Numbered from the stretch's first letter, positions 6,782-13,088 are shown. The stretch: DNA of 17,628 bases from RBG-16-57-9 sp964462185 (GCA_964462185.1 CAYWWV010000028.1:1-17628); one strand, 5' to 3'. Notes: generated from the letters alone by a model not told the origin. Numbers and translations: made by a program.

Positions 6782-7474
6782 ATGAAAACCAAGATATTGG
6801 CTCTGGTGTTGGCGTTGGCCTGCCTCTCAACGGTGGCAACGGCCTACGCCCTCCCCGACAGGAGTTGGGATGTGGAGCGAGGAAACGGGTTTAAGCCCCA
6901 GGTTTGGAGGCTTCGCAGCCTCTGGGCCTGTAGGTGGACGCAGGGGAACTGGGCCGAGGAGGTCCCCGAGGCGGACCCAACCCAGATTGACGACCTAATA
7001 GCCAGCCTCCTGGAAGCCGAAGGCGAGGAAGGCGGCGACGGGGTGTGGCTCCTAAACGCCCACGGCCAAGCCACCCTGGTGGACCAGGAATCCGAGGAGG
7101 AGCAGCCCCTAGCGGTTCAGGCCCTATTGGTGCAGGAGAAAGGCCTCGCCGAGGCCGCCCTCTACCAGGTTGCTTGGGGGAGGGTGAGGGTGGGCGATGC
7201 CTGGGTCCAGGTCTCTGGATACGCCGCCAGGCATGAGGGCCTGGTCTACCTGAAGCTGGAGGGGGAGGATGTCTCCCTCTACGCTGTGGGTAGACCCTAC
7301 TCTGCGGGGATAGGCGTGAGGCTGGCCTTGAAGGCCCGCGTCACCTGGGAGGGCGAGCCCTACCAGGCCACTATGCGTGGGAGAGCCACCCCCCTGGGGC
7401 TAGGCCCCAAATGGGGGCCCGCCATGCCCACGCCAGCGCCAGACGCTGAACCCGAGGGAGAAGCCTCCTCCTAG
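6782..7474 (+). CDS. Secreted hypothetical protein with signal peptide
   Basis: A 230-residue protein beginning with a clear Sec signal peptide: MKTK, a hydrophobic core ILALVLALACLSTVATA, and a likely cut after AYA or nearby. The mature part is acidic (runs such as EAEGEEGGDG and EESEEE-like stretches) with many predicted beta strands (QVAWGRVRVGDAWVQVSGYA, GLVYLKLEGEDVSLYAVG, VRLALKARVTWEGEPYQ). It ends in a short Pro/Ala/Glu-rich tail with no second membrane segment. It is probably released or held loosely at the cell surface. I do not recognise the family. The stop codon lies just before the scaffold gap, and the final bases are repeated on the other side of the gap. Its divergent partner is a winged-helix regulator. 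Confidence 0.75.
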   Translation: MKTKILALVLALACLSTVATAYALPDRSWDVERGNGFKPQVWRLRSLWACRWTQGNWAEEVPEADPTQIDDLIASLLEAEGEEGGDGVWLLNAHGQATLVDQESEEEQPLAVQALLVQEKGLAEAALYQVAWGRVRVGDAWVQVSGYAARHEGLVYLKLEGEDVSLYAVGRPYSAGIGVRLALKARVTWEGEPYQATMRGRATPLGLGPKWGPAMPTPAPDAEPEGEASS

Positions 7475-7656
7475 CCGCCACCCCGGTTTTCCCACCAATC
7501 CNNNNNNNNNNNNNNNNNNNNNNNNNNNNNNNNNNNNNNNNNNNNNNNNNNNNNNNNNNNNNNNNNNNNNNNNNNNNNNNNNNNNNNNNNNNNNNNNNNN
7601 NTGAACCCGAGGGAGAAGCCTCCTCCTAGCCGCCACCCCGGTTTTCCCACCAATCC
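7447..7656. other. Scaffold gap flanked by identical 55-base ends
   Basis: Exactly 100 N (7502-7601) are flanked by two identical 55-base sequences, 7447-7501 and 7602-7656. Exactly 100 N is a usual placeholder for an unknown gap, and an exact overlap of 55 bases matches a common assembler k-mer. The two contigs almost certainly overlap, so the true sequence probably runs from 7501 directly to 7657 with nothing missing. It should not be read as a biological repeat. Confidence 0.9.
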
Positions 7657-7662
7657 TTTTTT
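7657..7662 (+). terminator. T-run terminator after the secreted-protein gene
   Basis: TTTTTT lies in a position that would be only 27 bases after the stop codon at 7474 once the gap is collapsed. No stem precedes it. Archaeal transcription commonly ends at such T-runs, so this is a plausible terminator. Confidence 0.45.
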
Positions 7663-7721
7663 CTATTCCCCAGACACCCAACGAAAAATGCCTTTAAAAC
7701 GATCACTCGGCCCCTCCAGGC

Positions 7722-7746
7722 CCTTTAAAGGAGTAAAACCTTTTAA
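7722..7746 (+). promoter_or_regulatory. Promoter of the TauE-DUF1634 operon
   Basis: TTTTAA (7741-7746) is centred 26-27 bases before the GTG at 7770, the same leaderless spacing as in the ggt, PepD-like and VOC genes. A 10-base perfect palindrome CCTTTAAAGG (7722-7731) lies just upstream and could be a second TATA element or a regulator site. The TATA spacing favours GTG at 7770 as the real start. Confidence 0.45.
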
Positions 7747-7769
7747 CAAGATGCTTTACTCCCTGGGCA

Positions 7770-8627
7770 GTGTTTGGATTGCCTGTTGCGGGCTATATGA
7801 TCTATGGGTTTCTGGTTTCCCTGGGGAGCGGAGTGCTGGGCGCCCTCCTGGGCTTGGGGGGCGGGGTCATCCTGGTGCCCCTACTGGTTTTCCTACTCCA
7901 CGTCCCCATCCACATAGCCTCAGGAGCCAGCATAATCGCCGTAGTTGCCACCTCCAGCGCCGCCGCCTCCACATACGTCAGGAACGAACTCACCAACATG
8001 AGGCTGGGGATGTTCCTGGAACTGGCCACCACCCTGGGCGCCATCACAGGAGCCTTCCTCACCTCAGTGATCTCCGAGAGCCTCCTCAGAATAGTCTTTG
8101 GGCTTTCCCTCCTATACGCCTCGGCCACCATGTTCTACCAGCAGCGCAACACAGGGGGAGCCGGGTGGACCCCCAAGGCGGACGACTGGCTGGCGGAGCG
8201 CCTCAAGCTGGGCTCCTCCTACTTCGACGAGGCCCTGGGCCAGGAGGTCCGATACGGGGTGGACCGCACGCCCCTAACCTTCGCCATCAGCTATGTTGCC
8301 GGGGTGGTCTCGGGGCTCCTGGGCATCGGGGGCGGGGGGATCAAGGTGCCAGCCATGAACATAATCAGCGGCATACCCATGAAGGCCGCGGTGGCCACCA
8401 GCAACTTCATGATTGGGGTGACGGCCTCGGCCAGCGCCATGGTCTACATGAGGCACCAGTTCTGCGACGCATTCGTCACAGCCCCCGTCATGCTGGGCAC
8501 CCTGGTGGGGGCCGCGCTGGGCTCCAGGCTCACCAACCGGGTCAGCAGCAACACCCTTAAAACCTTCTTCGAGGCCGTGCTCCTCCTACTGGCTGCTCGA
8601 ATGATCCTCTCGGGGGTGGCTCTCTGA
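7770..8627 (+). CDS. TauE/SafE-family membrane transporter (anion/sulfite exporter type)
   Basis: A 285-residue integral membrane protein of the TauE/SafE family, whose members move sulfite, sulfoacetate or other small anions across the cytoplasmic membrane; the substrate here is unknown. It has the two-fold repeated architecture of the family, with glycine-rich re-entrant motifs LGLGGGVILVPL (27-38) and LGIGGGGIKVPA (184-195) and about eight hydrophobic segments. A central charged loop (about 124-168) separates the halves. GTG at 7770 is favoured by a TATA box at the leaderless distance; Met10 (ATG at 7797) is the alternative. Its TGA overlaps the ATG of the next gene (TGATG), so both are made together. 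Confidence 0.9.
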   Translation: MFGLPVAGYMIYGFLVSLGSGVLGALLGLGGGVILVPLLVFLLHVPIHIASGASIIAVVATSSAAASTYVRNELTNMRLGMFLELATTLGAITGAFLTSVISESLLRIVFGLSLLYASATMFYQQRNTGGAGWTPKADDWLAERLKLGSSYFDEALGQEVRYGVDRTPLTFAISYVAGVVSGLLGIGGGGIKVPAMNIISGIPMKAAVATSNFMIGVTASASAMVYMRHQFCDAFVTAPVMLGTLVGAALGSRLTNRVSSNTLKTFFEAVLLLLAARMILSGVAL

Positions 8628-8974
8628 TGGGTGAAGAAGTGAGGAGGATGGAGCGATGGGTTTCGGGGCTGCTGAGGCTGGGGGTGGCCGCCAGCGGGTT
8701 CCTGGTGGTGCTGGGTCTGGCCCTGGCGGCGGCGACGGGGGACACCTCCTGCCCCTACGGCGTCCTCACCCTGGAGTGGGTGCTTTGGGGTGACCCCTTC
8801 TTCTCCCCCTCCCACATCCTCTTCCTGGGCTTCCTAACCCTGGTCGCAACCCCGATTCTCCGCATTGCCGCCTCAGTAGTCTTGTTCCTGAAAACCCGGG
8901 ACCCAGTCTTCGCAGCCCTCACAGCCACCGTCCTCATAATCCTACTGGTCAGCCTGGCCACCGGGGTGGGGTAA
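8627..8974 (+). CDS. DUF1634-family membrane protein
   Basis: A 115-residue integral membrane protein with three hydrophobic segments: LLRLGVAASGFLVVLGLALAAA, ILFLGFLTLVATPILRIAASVVLFL and a C-terminal VFAALTATVLIILLVSLATG. The pattern fits DUF1634, a small membrane family that regularly follows TauE/SafE genes in archaea and some bacteria, presumably as an accessory subunit or regulator of the transporter. It starts with ATG overlapping the TauE stop by one base, which indicates coupled synthesis. The biochemical role is not known. Confidence 0.8.
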   Translation: MGEEVRRMERWVSGLLRLGVAASGFLVVLGLALAAATGDTSCPYGVLTLEWVLWGDPFFSPSHILFLGFLTLVATPILRIAASVVLFLKTRDPVFAALTATVLIILLVSLATGVG

Positions 8975-9035
8975 GCCCCCAACGATCCCCCGCCCATGTG
9001 ACGACAACCCGGCCCTAGGACTCCACCCGTTTAGC

Positions 9036-9428
9036 TTATATTGACAGCGCCCCTGGAAGGCTCTCCTGTATCTCAACGACGTAGCCCTCGGGGTCTCTCA
9101 GCATGAAGACCTTGATGCCCAGCCTCTCCGACTCGTGGGGCTGGTCCTCCACCTCCACCCCCTTCCCCCTAATCCTCCTATGCCAGGCGTCGGCGTCGAG
9201 GACGTTTAGGCAGAGGATGACGGGTTTTTGGCTGCTGGCCCTGTGGTATCCCTTGGACTCGTCCACGAGGCCCACGTAGGCCCCTTCCCTTATCCTGTAT
9301 ATCTTGGACCAGCCTTGGTCCACCTCTAGCTGGAAGCCCATCACCTCCTCGTAGAACCGCATGGCTCCAGGCAGGTCGCGGTAGTAGAGCCAGGTTATGA
9401 CTCCCTTAACCCCCAGGTTTTCTTCCAT
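9036..9428 (-). CDS. VOC-superfamily (glyoxalase/bleomycin-resistance-like) protein
   Basis: A 130-residue vicinal-oxygen-chelate protein with two beta-alpha-beta-beta-beta modules. The first has YYRDLPGAMRFYEEVMGFQLE followed by a strand YVGLVDES. The second has LNVLDADAWHRRIRGKGVEV and ends in the characteristic VFMLRDPEGYVVEIQE, with Glu119 at the usual metal-ligand position. Members include glyoxalases, dioxygenases and drug-binding proteins, so the function cannot be set from sequence. ATG at 9428 has a CTTAAA box about 27 bases upstream and a GGAG close to the start. It is convergent with the TauE operon and divergent from the virus-like unit, forming the last cellular gene before it. 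Confidence 0.87.
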   Translation of the reverse strand: MEENLGVKGVITWLYYRDLPGAMRFYEEVMGFQLEVDQGWSKIYRIREGAYVGLVDESKGYHRASSQKPVILCLNVLDADAWHRRIRGKGVEVEDQPHESERLGIKVFMLRDPEGYVVEIQESLPGALSI

Positions 9429-9451
9429 GGGTGCTCCAGGGGGTTTGGGGG

Positions 9452-9457
9452 TTTAAG
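9452..9457 (-). promoter_or_regulatory. TATA-like box of the VOC gene
   Basis: CTTAAA (in CCCTTAAAC, minus strand) is centred 26-27 bases upstream of the ATG at 9428, which predicts a leaderless transcript. It lies beside the first copy of the GGGGTGGCA repeat that precedes the virus-like promoter. Confidence 0.45.
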
Positions 9458-9461
9458 GGTT

Positions 9462-9496
9462 GGGGTGGCAGGGTGTGTTAAGGGGTGGCACCCTTT
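9462..9496. promoter_or_regulatory. Repeat/palindrome cluster, operator candidate for the tail operon
   Basis: GGGGTGGCA occurs twice, at 9462-9470 and 9482-9490, exactly 20 bases apart (about two helical turns). The second copy is part of a 17-base imperfect palindrome, AAGGGGTGGCACCCTTT (9480-9496), in which all eight pairs match except one G-T. The cluster sits between the VOC TATA box and the tail-operon TATA box, ending 10 bases before the latter, where an archaeal repressor or activator could act on both. Confidence 0.5.
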
Positions 9497-9506
9497 CCCA
9501 GTCTTG

Positions 9507-9515
9507 TTTATAAAA
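9507..9515 (+). promoter_or_regulatory. TATA box of the virus tail operon
   Basis: TTTATAAAA followed by GGGG is the best archaeal TATA box in the window. Transcription should start near 9537, about 15 bases before the ATG at 9552, leaving GGAG (about 9538-9541) as a short ribosome-binding site. Its position excludes the upstream in-frame start at 9465. Confidence 0.7.
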
Positions 9516-9551
9516 GGGGTGTATCGAGGCAGGCGTGGAGCTGGTTTGAAA

Positions 9552-9875
9552 ATGCCTTATTGTACTCCTGAGGACGTGAGGGCCCTAGTCCACACCGGGC
9601 TCTCCGACTCGGAGCTGGAGGCCGTCATCGAGGGCTGCGGGGCCGAGCTTGAGCGCAGGGTGGGGGCGCAGGTAGACGAGCCTCTGGCCCGGAGGCTTTG
9701 CAGCCTCATGGCGGCCCAAACGGTGGCCCACAGGCTCCCCCAAGAGTTCGGCGCCGGGGGTTTCAAGTACGAGGCGGGGAGGGGCTTCGAGGAGGAGATC
9801 GAGGCCCTCACCAGGTTGCTGAGGCGGCCCAGAGTCGAGGCGTCCAAGTACCGGGTCAAGGAGGAGGAGTCTTGA
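9552..9875 (+). CDS. Head-tail connector protein (HK97 gp6-like)
   Basis: A 107-residue, mostly helical protein that begins MPYCTPEDVRALVHTGLSDSELEAVIEGCGAEL. This is the typical opening of gp6-like connector (adaptor) proteins, which form a ring beneath the portal of head-tail viruses. The YCTPEDVR opening, the Ser-Asp-Ser-Glu-Leu helix start and the following charged helix with RRVGAQ are characteristic; the C-terminus is a charged tail. ATG at 9552 is chosen because the operon TATA box lies about 40 bases upstream. It is the first gene of the virus-like unit and overlaps the next gene by TTGA. The assignment rests on pattern recall and on the neck/tail genes that follow, so moderately sure. 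Confidence 0.7.
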   Translation: MPYCTPEDVRALVHTGLSDSELEAVIEGCGAELERRVGAQVDEPLARRLCSLMAAQTVAHRLPQEFGAGGFKYEAGRGFEEEIEALTRLLRRPRVEASKYRVKEEES

Positions 9876-10924
9876 GCTTCGAGAAACCCTACCCTCCCGA
9901 CCCGATAACCTATGCCCACTACGATGCCCTGGTGGACGCCTTGGAGGCCCGTCTGGGGCCCGGCGCCAAGGGCTTCAACCTGGACGCCACCCTCATCGCC
10001 AACACCCGGGGGAACACGTGGGAGCCGCAGCCTGGCAACGTCCAGCAGGCCATCGACGACCTCTACAGCGAGGAGGGGGGCGCCGTGTTTCTCCCCCGGG
10101 CCACCTTGGAGGAGACCCAGCCATGGGTGCTGGACCAGGCCAAACCGGTGTACCTTTTGGGGCGGGGGATTTGCTGGCACGAGGGGGAGCAGGGAACCCT
10201 GGTGAGGTTCCAGCTGGCCCCCGGGGTGGACGCCGTCCAGGTGGGGGCCAGCGAGCAGACCCACTTCGGGGGCATGCGGGACCTGGCGTTGGTGGGGGTC
10301 TCGGGTACGGGGGACCTGGTCCACCTCGGAGGGGTGACGGATTGGATGGTGGAGAGGGTCTACCTGAACCAGGCCAAGGCCCACGGGGTGCACGTGGAGG
10401 CGGGGCTCCAGTGCTGGAACCTGTGGTTCACCAGGTGCCTCGTGGAGAACTCCTCGGGGGCCGCCATCAGGCTGGACGCGGCCGAGGACGACATAGTGAA
10501 GGTCCACGTGGCCCACTGCTACTTCTACTGGAACGGCGTGGATGTGGAGGCGGGGGCCCTGGGGGGTGTGGGGGGGAGGGTGAGGTATCTGTCTCTGGGC
10601 CACAACCAACACTTCCAGACTCAGGGCCCCTCCCTCAGGCTCTACAGGAGGGTGGAGGCCGTCAACGTGGTGGCCCCCACGGTTTACCAGCCCACTGGGG
10701 CCGCGGTGGAGGTGGGCGACGACGGGGAGGCCAACAAGTGTAGTAGGTTGAACCTGGTCTCCCTCTTGGTGGAGGGCGGGGGTGTTACCCCTGTGGGGGT
10801 GGACCTGGGTGGGTACACGAGCCAGGTGGTCTTGGACTCCTCTCAGATATGGGGCTGCGGCCAAGCCCTCCAGACGGGCCCCCAGACCTCGGACATAGTG
10901 GTTGGGGAGGTGCTCCAGGCTTGA
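9872..10924 (+). CDS. Beta-helix (pectate-lyase-like) fibre/whisker structural protein
   Basis: A 350-residue protein. The N-terminus holds NVQQAIDDLYSE, a linker motif common in virion fibre and appendage proteins. From about residue 75 onward it consists of short repeated beta strands with Gly/Asn turns and stacked hydrophobics (GMRDLALVGVSGTGDLVHLGG, RVYLNQAKAHGVHVEAG, NLWFTRCLVENSSGAAIRL, HVAHCYFYWNGVDVEAG, SLLVEGGGVTPVGVDLGG), the signature of a right-handed parallel beta-helix. Such proteins are tailspikes, head fibres or glycan-degrading spikes; no catalytic residues can be named. TTG at 9872 overlaps the preceding stop (TTGA) and has GGAGGAGG just upstream. Its place between connector and head-closure genes suggests a neck or collar fibre. 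Confidence 0.65.
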   Translation: MSFEKPYPPDPITYAHYDALVDALEARLGPGAKGFNLDATLIANTRGNTWEPQPGNVQQAIDDLYSEEGGAVFLPRATLEETQPWVLDQAKPVYLLGRGICWHEGEQGTLVRFQLAPGVDAVQVGASEQTHFGGMRDLALVGVSGTGDLVHLGGVTDWMVERVYLNQAKAHGVHVEAGLQCWNLWFTRCLVENSSGAAIRLDAAEDDIVKVHVAHCYFYWNGVDVEAGALGGVGGRVRYLSLGHNQHFQTQGPSLRLYRRVEAVNVVAPTVYQPTGAAVEVGDDGEANKCSRLNLVSLLVEGGGVTPVGVDLGGYTSQVVLDSSQIWGCGQALQTGPQTSDIVVGEVLQA

Positions 10925-11301
10925 GCTACCACTACAAGCACTTTGGAGAGGGCTTCCAGGTGGCCGCCCCCGCCCCCCAAGTCCTACTCTTCCAGGAACT
11001 CCTGGAGGCCCACGGGGTGCCTGTGACCCTGGTGCGGAGGAAGCCCTCAGGGCTGAACCCCTACGGTAACCCTGTCTATGTTGAGAGCCGCCACTCCTCC
11101 CTCTGCTTGGCAGAGTTGGACGCTGGGTGGGGGGATTCGGAGCGGGGGAGCGTCCCCGTGGGTGGTGGGCGGATTCTGTTGGCTCTGTGGGAGGCCCTGG
11201 GGGAGCTGGACTCGGTGGAGCTGGGGGGCCGCCGGTTTAGGTGTGTGGCCGTGGAGAGGCATCCCAGCCACCTGGAGGCGAGGCTGGAGGTGGAGGAGTG
11301 A
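10921..11301 (+). CDS. Candidate head-closure (stopper) neck protein
   Basis: A 126-residue protein with a helix-rich first third (QVLLFQELLEAHGVPVTLVRR) and a beta-rich remainder. The sequence NPYGNPVYVES, a middle segment ending in VPVGGGRILLAL, and the end DSVELGGRRFRCVAVERHPSHLEARLEVEE fit the pattern of head-closure proteins (SPP1 gp16/HK97 gp7 type), which seal the DNA-filled head and form the tail-binding surface. TTG at 10921 overlaps the previous stop as TTGA, and GGGGAGGTG lies about 7 bases before it. The assignment leans on position between connector and tail terminator and is tentative. Confidence 0.5.
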   Translation: MSYHYKHFGEGFQVAAPAPQVLLFQELLEAHGVPVTLVRRKPSGLNPYGNPVYVESRHSSLCLAELDAGWGDSERGSVPVGGGRILLALWEALGELDSVELGGRRFRCVAVERHPSHLEARLEVEE

Positions 11302-11708
11302 GGGAGGACCCCAAGCTAGCCCTCCTCGGCCTGCTGGAGTCGGGGTGGAGGCTCCCCTGGGAGCCCAGCTTCTCCGCCGACTGGTTCGACAACAAGGCCT
11401 CCCCCCAACAGGTGGTGGTCACCCACCTACACACCCGGAGCCGCCCCCTGGGCTTCCACGGGGAGCCCGGCCCCCCACCCAGGTGGTTCCAAGGGGTCTA
11501 CCTGGTGAACCTTTGGAGCGTGGGCGATGAGGAGAGGAGGTGGGAGATGGTGGGGGAGGTGGACCGCATACTGTCGGGGCTCTGGGGCTCGCCGGTGGGG
11601 GGCTTCGAGGCTGTGGGGGTTTCGGGTTTCCGCGACTTGGACGAGCCCGGGGGACACCCCAGGGTCTACCGGAGCCAGGTGACGGTGGAGGTGGACTACT
11701 TTGGTTAG
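11298..11708 (+). CDS. Candidate tail terminator/completion protein
   Basis: A 136-residue alpha-beta protein. The order of elements resembles tail-terminator proteins (lambda gpU/SPP1 gp17 type), which cap the tail tube and join it to the head: an N-terminal helix with DPKLALLGLLESGW, a strand QVVVTHLHTR, FQGVYLVNLWSVGDEERRWEMVGEVDRILSGL (strand followed by helix), and a final strand VYRSQVTVEVDYFG. GTG at 11298 overlaps the previous stop (GTGA). It precedes the tail tube gene, the usual place for this protein. The assignment is from pattern and synteny, not from a diagnostic motif. Confidence 0.5.
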   Translation: MREDPKLALLGLLESGWRLPWEPSFSADWFDNKASPQQVVVTHLHTRSRPLGFHGEPGPPPRWFQGVYLVNLWSVGDEERRWEMVGEVDRILSGLWGSPVGGFEAVGVSGFRDLDEPGGHPRVYRSQVTVEVDYFG

Positions 11709-12576
11709 GTTCCGGGGCCGCGACCAGGTGGAGTGGGGCCACATGCCCTACACCGAGGACCAGTACGGCAGTGGGGCCCAGGGCGCCACCCTCTACCGTA
11801 TAGGCTACTTGACGGAGATCCGGCCTGGCTTCGACCCCGAGTTGGAGCGTAGGTATGTGTTGAGGGAGGGCTCGGAGGCTGGGAGGGCGCTGGGGGTCTA
11901 CGGGGGTCGGAGGATGGTGCGGCTGGGCCTCACCTGGCTCCAAGGGGAGCTGGCCGACTACTTCCAGGGCTTCGCCCTGGGGGGCTACAACTTCTACGGG
12001 GAGGCCAAGCTCAAGAGGGGTGCTGGCCAGGAGGTCTACCTGGCTTGGACTGGCTTGAAGCTGGACGCCTTGACGGTGCGTTGCAGCGTGGGGGCGCCCC
12101 TGCTGTGGGAGGCCGAGCTGGTGGGGAAGGATGTGGAGGTTAGGACCTCCACCACCAACCAGTATGGGGCGCAGCCGGGGGAGGCCTGGCAGTGGCACCA
12201 GGCCCACCTGGAGATAAGCACCGACGGCAGCCAGTGGGACCCCATCCCCGATGTCACCGATTGGGAGGTGAGGGTGGAGCAGAGGCTCAAGCCCAACTAC
12301 TCCTTCAACTCCTCGGGGGAGAGGAGCCTCCAAAGCCTGGAGGAGATGGAGGAGGCCTGCGACGCTCGCTTCACCATGTACCTGCCCGGGGAGGAGTACC
12401 TGGGCTACCTCTTGGACCAGGAGACCCTCCACCTGAAGCTGGTCCTCCCCAACAACCAGTACCTCCAACTCTGCGAGGGAAAGCTCTCCACATACGACCC
12501 GGTGCTGCGACCCGAGGACCTGGTTGCCTGCCGAGTAGAGTTCATGGGCCGATACCTGGCCCACGGCTTCGGGTGA
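11701..12576 (+). CDS. Tail tube protein
   Basis: A 291-residue protein that fits the phage tail-tube family: mostly beta strands, an N-terminal loop QYGSGAQGATLYRIGYLTEIRPGF, and a repeated half-structure with VRLGLTWLQGELADYFQGF, LKLDALTVRCSVGAPLLWEAELVGKDVEV, a second half from about residue 170 (HLEISTDGSQWDPIPDVTDWEVRVEQRL), and LVACRVEFMG at the end. Tube proteins stack as hexameric rings around the DNA path. TTG at 11701 overlaps the preceding gene by 8 bases and has GGAGGT 8 bases upstream; ATG at 11743 is a shorter alternative. It is followed directly by the tail chaperone genes, as in most long-tailed phages. Confidence 0.72.
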   Translation: MVRFRGRDQVEWGHMPYTEDQYGSGAQGATLYRIGYLTEIRPGFDPELERRYVLREGSEAGRALGVYGGRRMVRLGLTWLQGELADYFQGFALGGYNFYGEAKLKRGAGQEVYLAWTGLKLDALTVRCSVGAPLLWEAELVGKDVEVRTSTTNQYGAQPGEAWQWHQAHLEISTDGSQWDPIPDVTDWEVRVEQRLKPNYSFNSSGERSLQSLEEMEEACDARFTMYLPGEEYLGYLLDQETLHLKLVLPNNQYLQLCEGKLSTYDPVLRPEDLVACRVEFMGRYLAHGFG

Positions 12577-12582
12577 CGGAGG

Positions 12583-12897
12583 ATGACGGCGGAAGAGATA
12601 CTCGGCCACAGGGTGGTTCTAAGGCCCTGGACCTACGGTGCCAAGCAGAGGGCTCTGAGGGAGGCCACCACCTGGAGGCGGGAGGGGGAGACCCTGGTGC
12701 CCGATGTGGACCCCTGGAGGCTCAACGACCTTATGGTGGTGGGCTGCGTGGAGGAGTGGGACCTGGTGGACGGGGAAGGCGAACCCCTCCCCATCACCGT
12801 GGAGACCCTCCACGGCCTGCAGCCTGGATTCGTGGAGGCCTTGATCAGGCGGTGCCAGGAGCTGAACGGGGTGTCGGTGGATGAGAGAAAAAAATAG
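12583..12897 (+). CDS. Tail-assembly chaperone, G-like frame
   Basis: A 104-residue protein placed between the tail tube and the tape measure, where long-tailed phages encode the tail chaperone that coats the tape measure during assembly. It has an opening RVVLRPWTYGAKQRALREAT, LNDLMVVGCVEEWDLVDGEGEPLPIT and a closing helix LQPGFVEALIRRCQELNGVS, a pattern shared by many short phage tail chaperones. It ends in Arg-Lys-Lys-stop over a run of seven A that forms a perfect -1 slippery heptamer. A fraction of ribosomes is therefore likely to continue into the next frame and make a 168-residue G-T fusion ending at 13088. ATG at 12583 follows a GGTGA about 6 bases upstream. Confidence 0.72.
   Translation: MTAEEILGHRVVLRPWTYGAKQRALREATTWRREGETLVPDVDPWRLNDLMVVGCVEEWDLVDGEGEPLPITVETLHGLQPGFVEALIRRCQELNGVSVDERKK
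12888..12894 (+). other. Programmed -1 ribosomal frameshift site (A AAA AAA)
   Basis: A canonical slippery heptamer, A-AAA-AAA in the reading frame of the chaperone, is followed immediately by the TAG stop (12895-12897). Slipping back one base gives ...Lys-Lys-Ile-Val-Ala-Ala and opens the downstream frame to 13088. A possible stimulating hairpin follows: CCACCTC (12907-12913) pairs with GAGG and TGG (12917-12920 and 12922-12924) around GGG with one bulged C; a competing 5-bp stem GTGGC/GCCAC lies at 12897-12910. Such sites are conserved in tail chaperone genes of long-tailed phages. Confidence 0.7.
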
Positions 12898-13088
12898 TGG
12901 CGGCGGCCACCTCGGGGAGGCTGGACCGGTGGGTGGAGGACTTGGCCCTCTGCTGGGCCATGGGGTGGACCGCCGAGGAGCTGGGCCGGCAGCCCGCGCG
13001 GTTCGTGGAGAGGCTGGGTCTGTTCCTGGGGGCCTTGGCGTTGGCGGAGAAGAGGGCTGCTAGGCGTCTGAGGGGGTGGGAGCTGTGA
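12894..13088 (+). CDS. Tail-assembly chaperone, T-like extension (reached by -1 frameshift)
   Basis: About 64 residues are encoded in the -1 frame relative to the upstream chaperone. The sequence, RLDRWVEDLALCWAMGWTAEEL followed by ARFVERLGLFLGALALAEKR, is helical and resembles the short T-like part of phage tail chaperones, with a GWTAEEL motif. It has no convincing Shine-Dalgarno sequence. A GTG at 12897 (TAGTG) could allow reinitiation, but fusion through the slippery site is preferred. The extension would let the fusion recruit tail tube subunits to the tape measure, as shown for lambda gpGT. Its TGA overlaps the next gene's GTG (GTGA). Coordinates mark the first new-frame codon. Confidence 0.68.
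   Translation: MVAAATSGRLDRWVEDLALCWAMGWTAEELGRQPARFVERLGLFLGALALAEKRAARRLRGWEL

Noticed and set aside
7447..7656. 55-base direct repeat as a target-site duplication or att site
   Set aside because: The copies lie exactly at the two ends of a 100-N placeholder, so they are an assembly overlap and not a biological repeat.
9465..9551. Upstream in-frame start for the connector gene
   Set aside because: The TATA box at 9507-9515 lies inside this extension, so the transcript would start after it. The connector family N-terminus matches the ATG at 9552.
9557..10864. Open frame of 435 codons on the minus strand opposite the connector and beta-helix genes
   Set aside because: Its composition is low-complexity Pro/His/Gly/Val, with no family resemblance; it is an antisense shadow of GC-rich coding sequence. 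The plus-strand genes have coupled starts and recognisable patterns.
11419..12609. Open frame of 396 codons on the minus strand opposite the tail terminator and tail tube genes
   Set aside because: Pro/Leu/Gly-rich antisense shadow with no ribosome-binding site or homology-like motifs.
12881..13063. Separate small gene starting at ATG 12881 in the third frame
   Set aside because: It gives a Gly-rich product without predicted structure and conflicts with the T-like chaperone frame, which fits the locus and the slippery site better.
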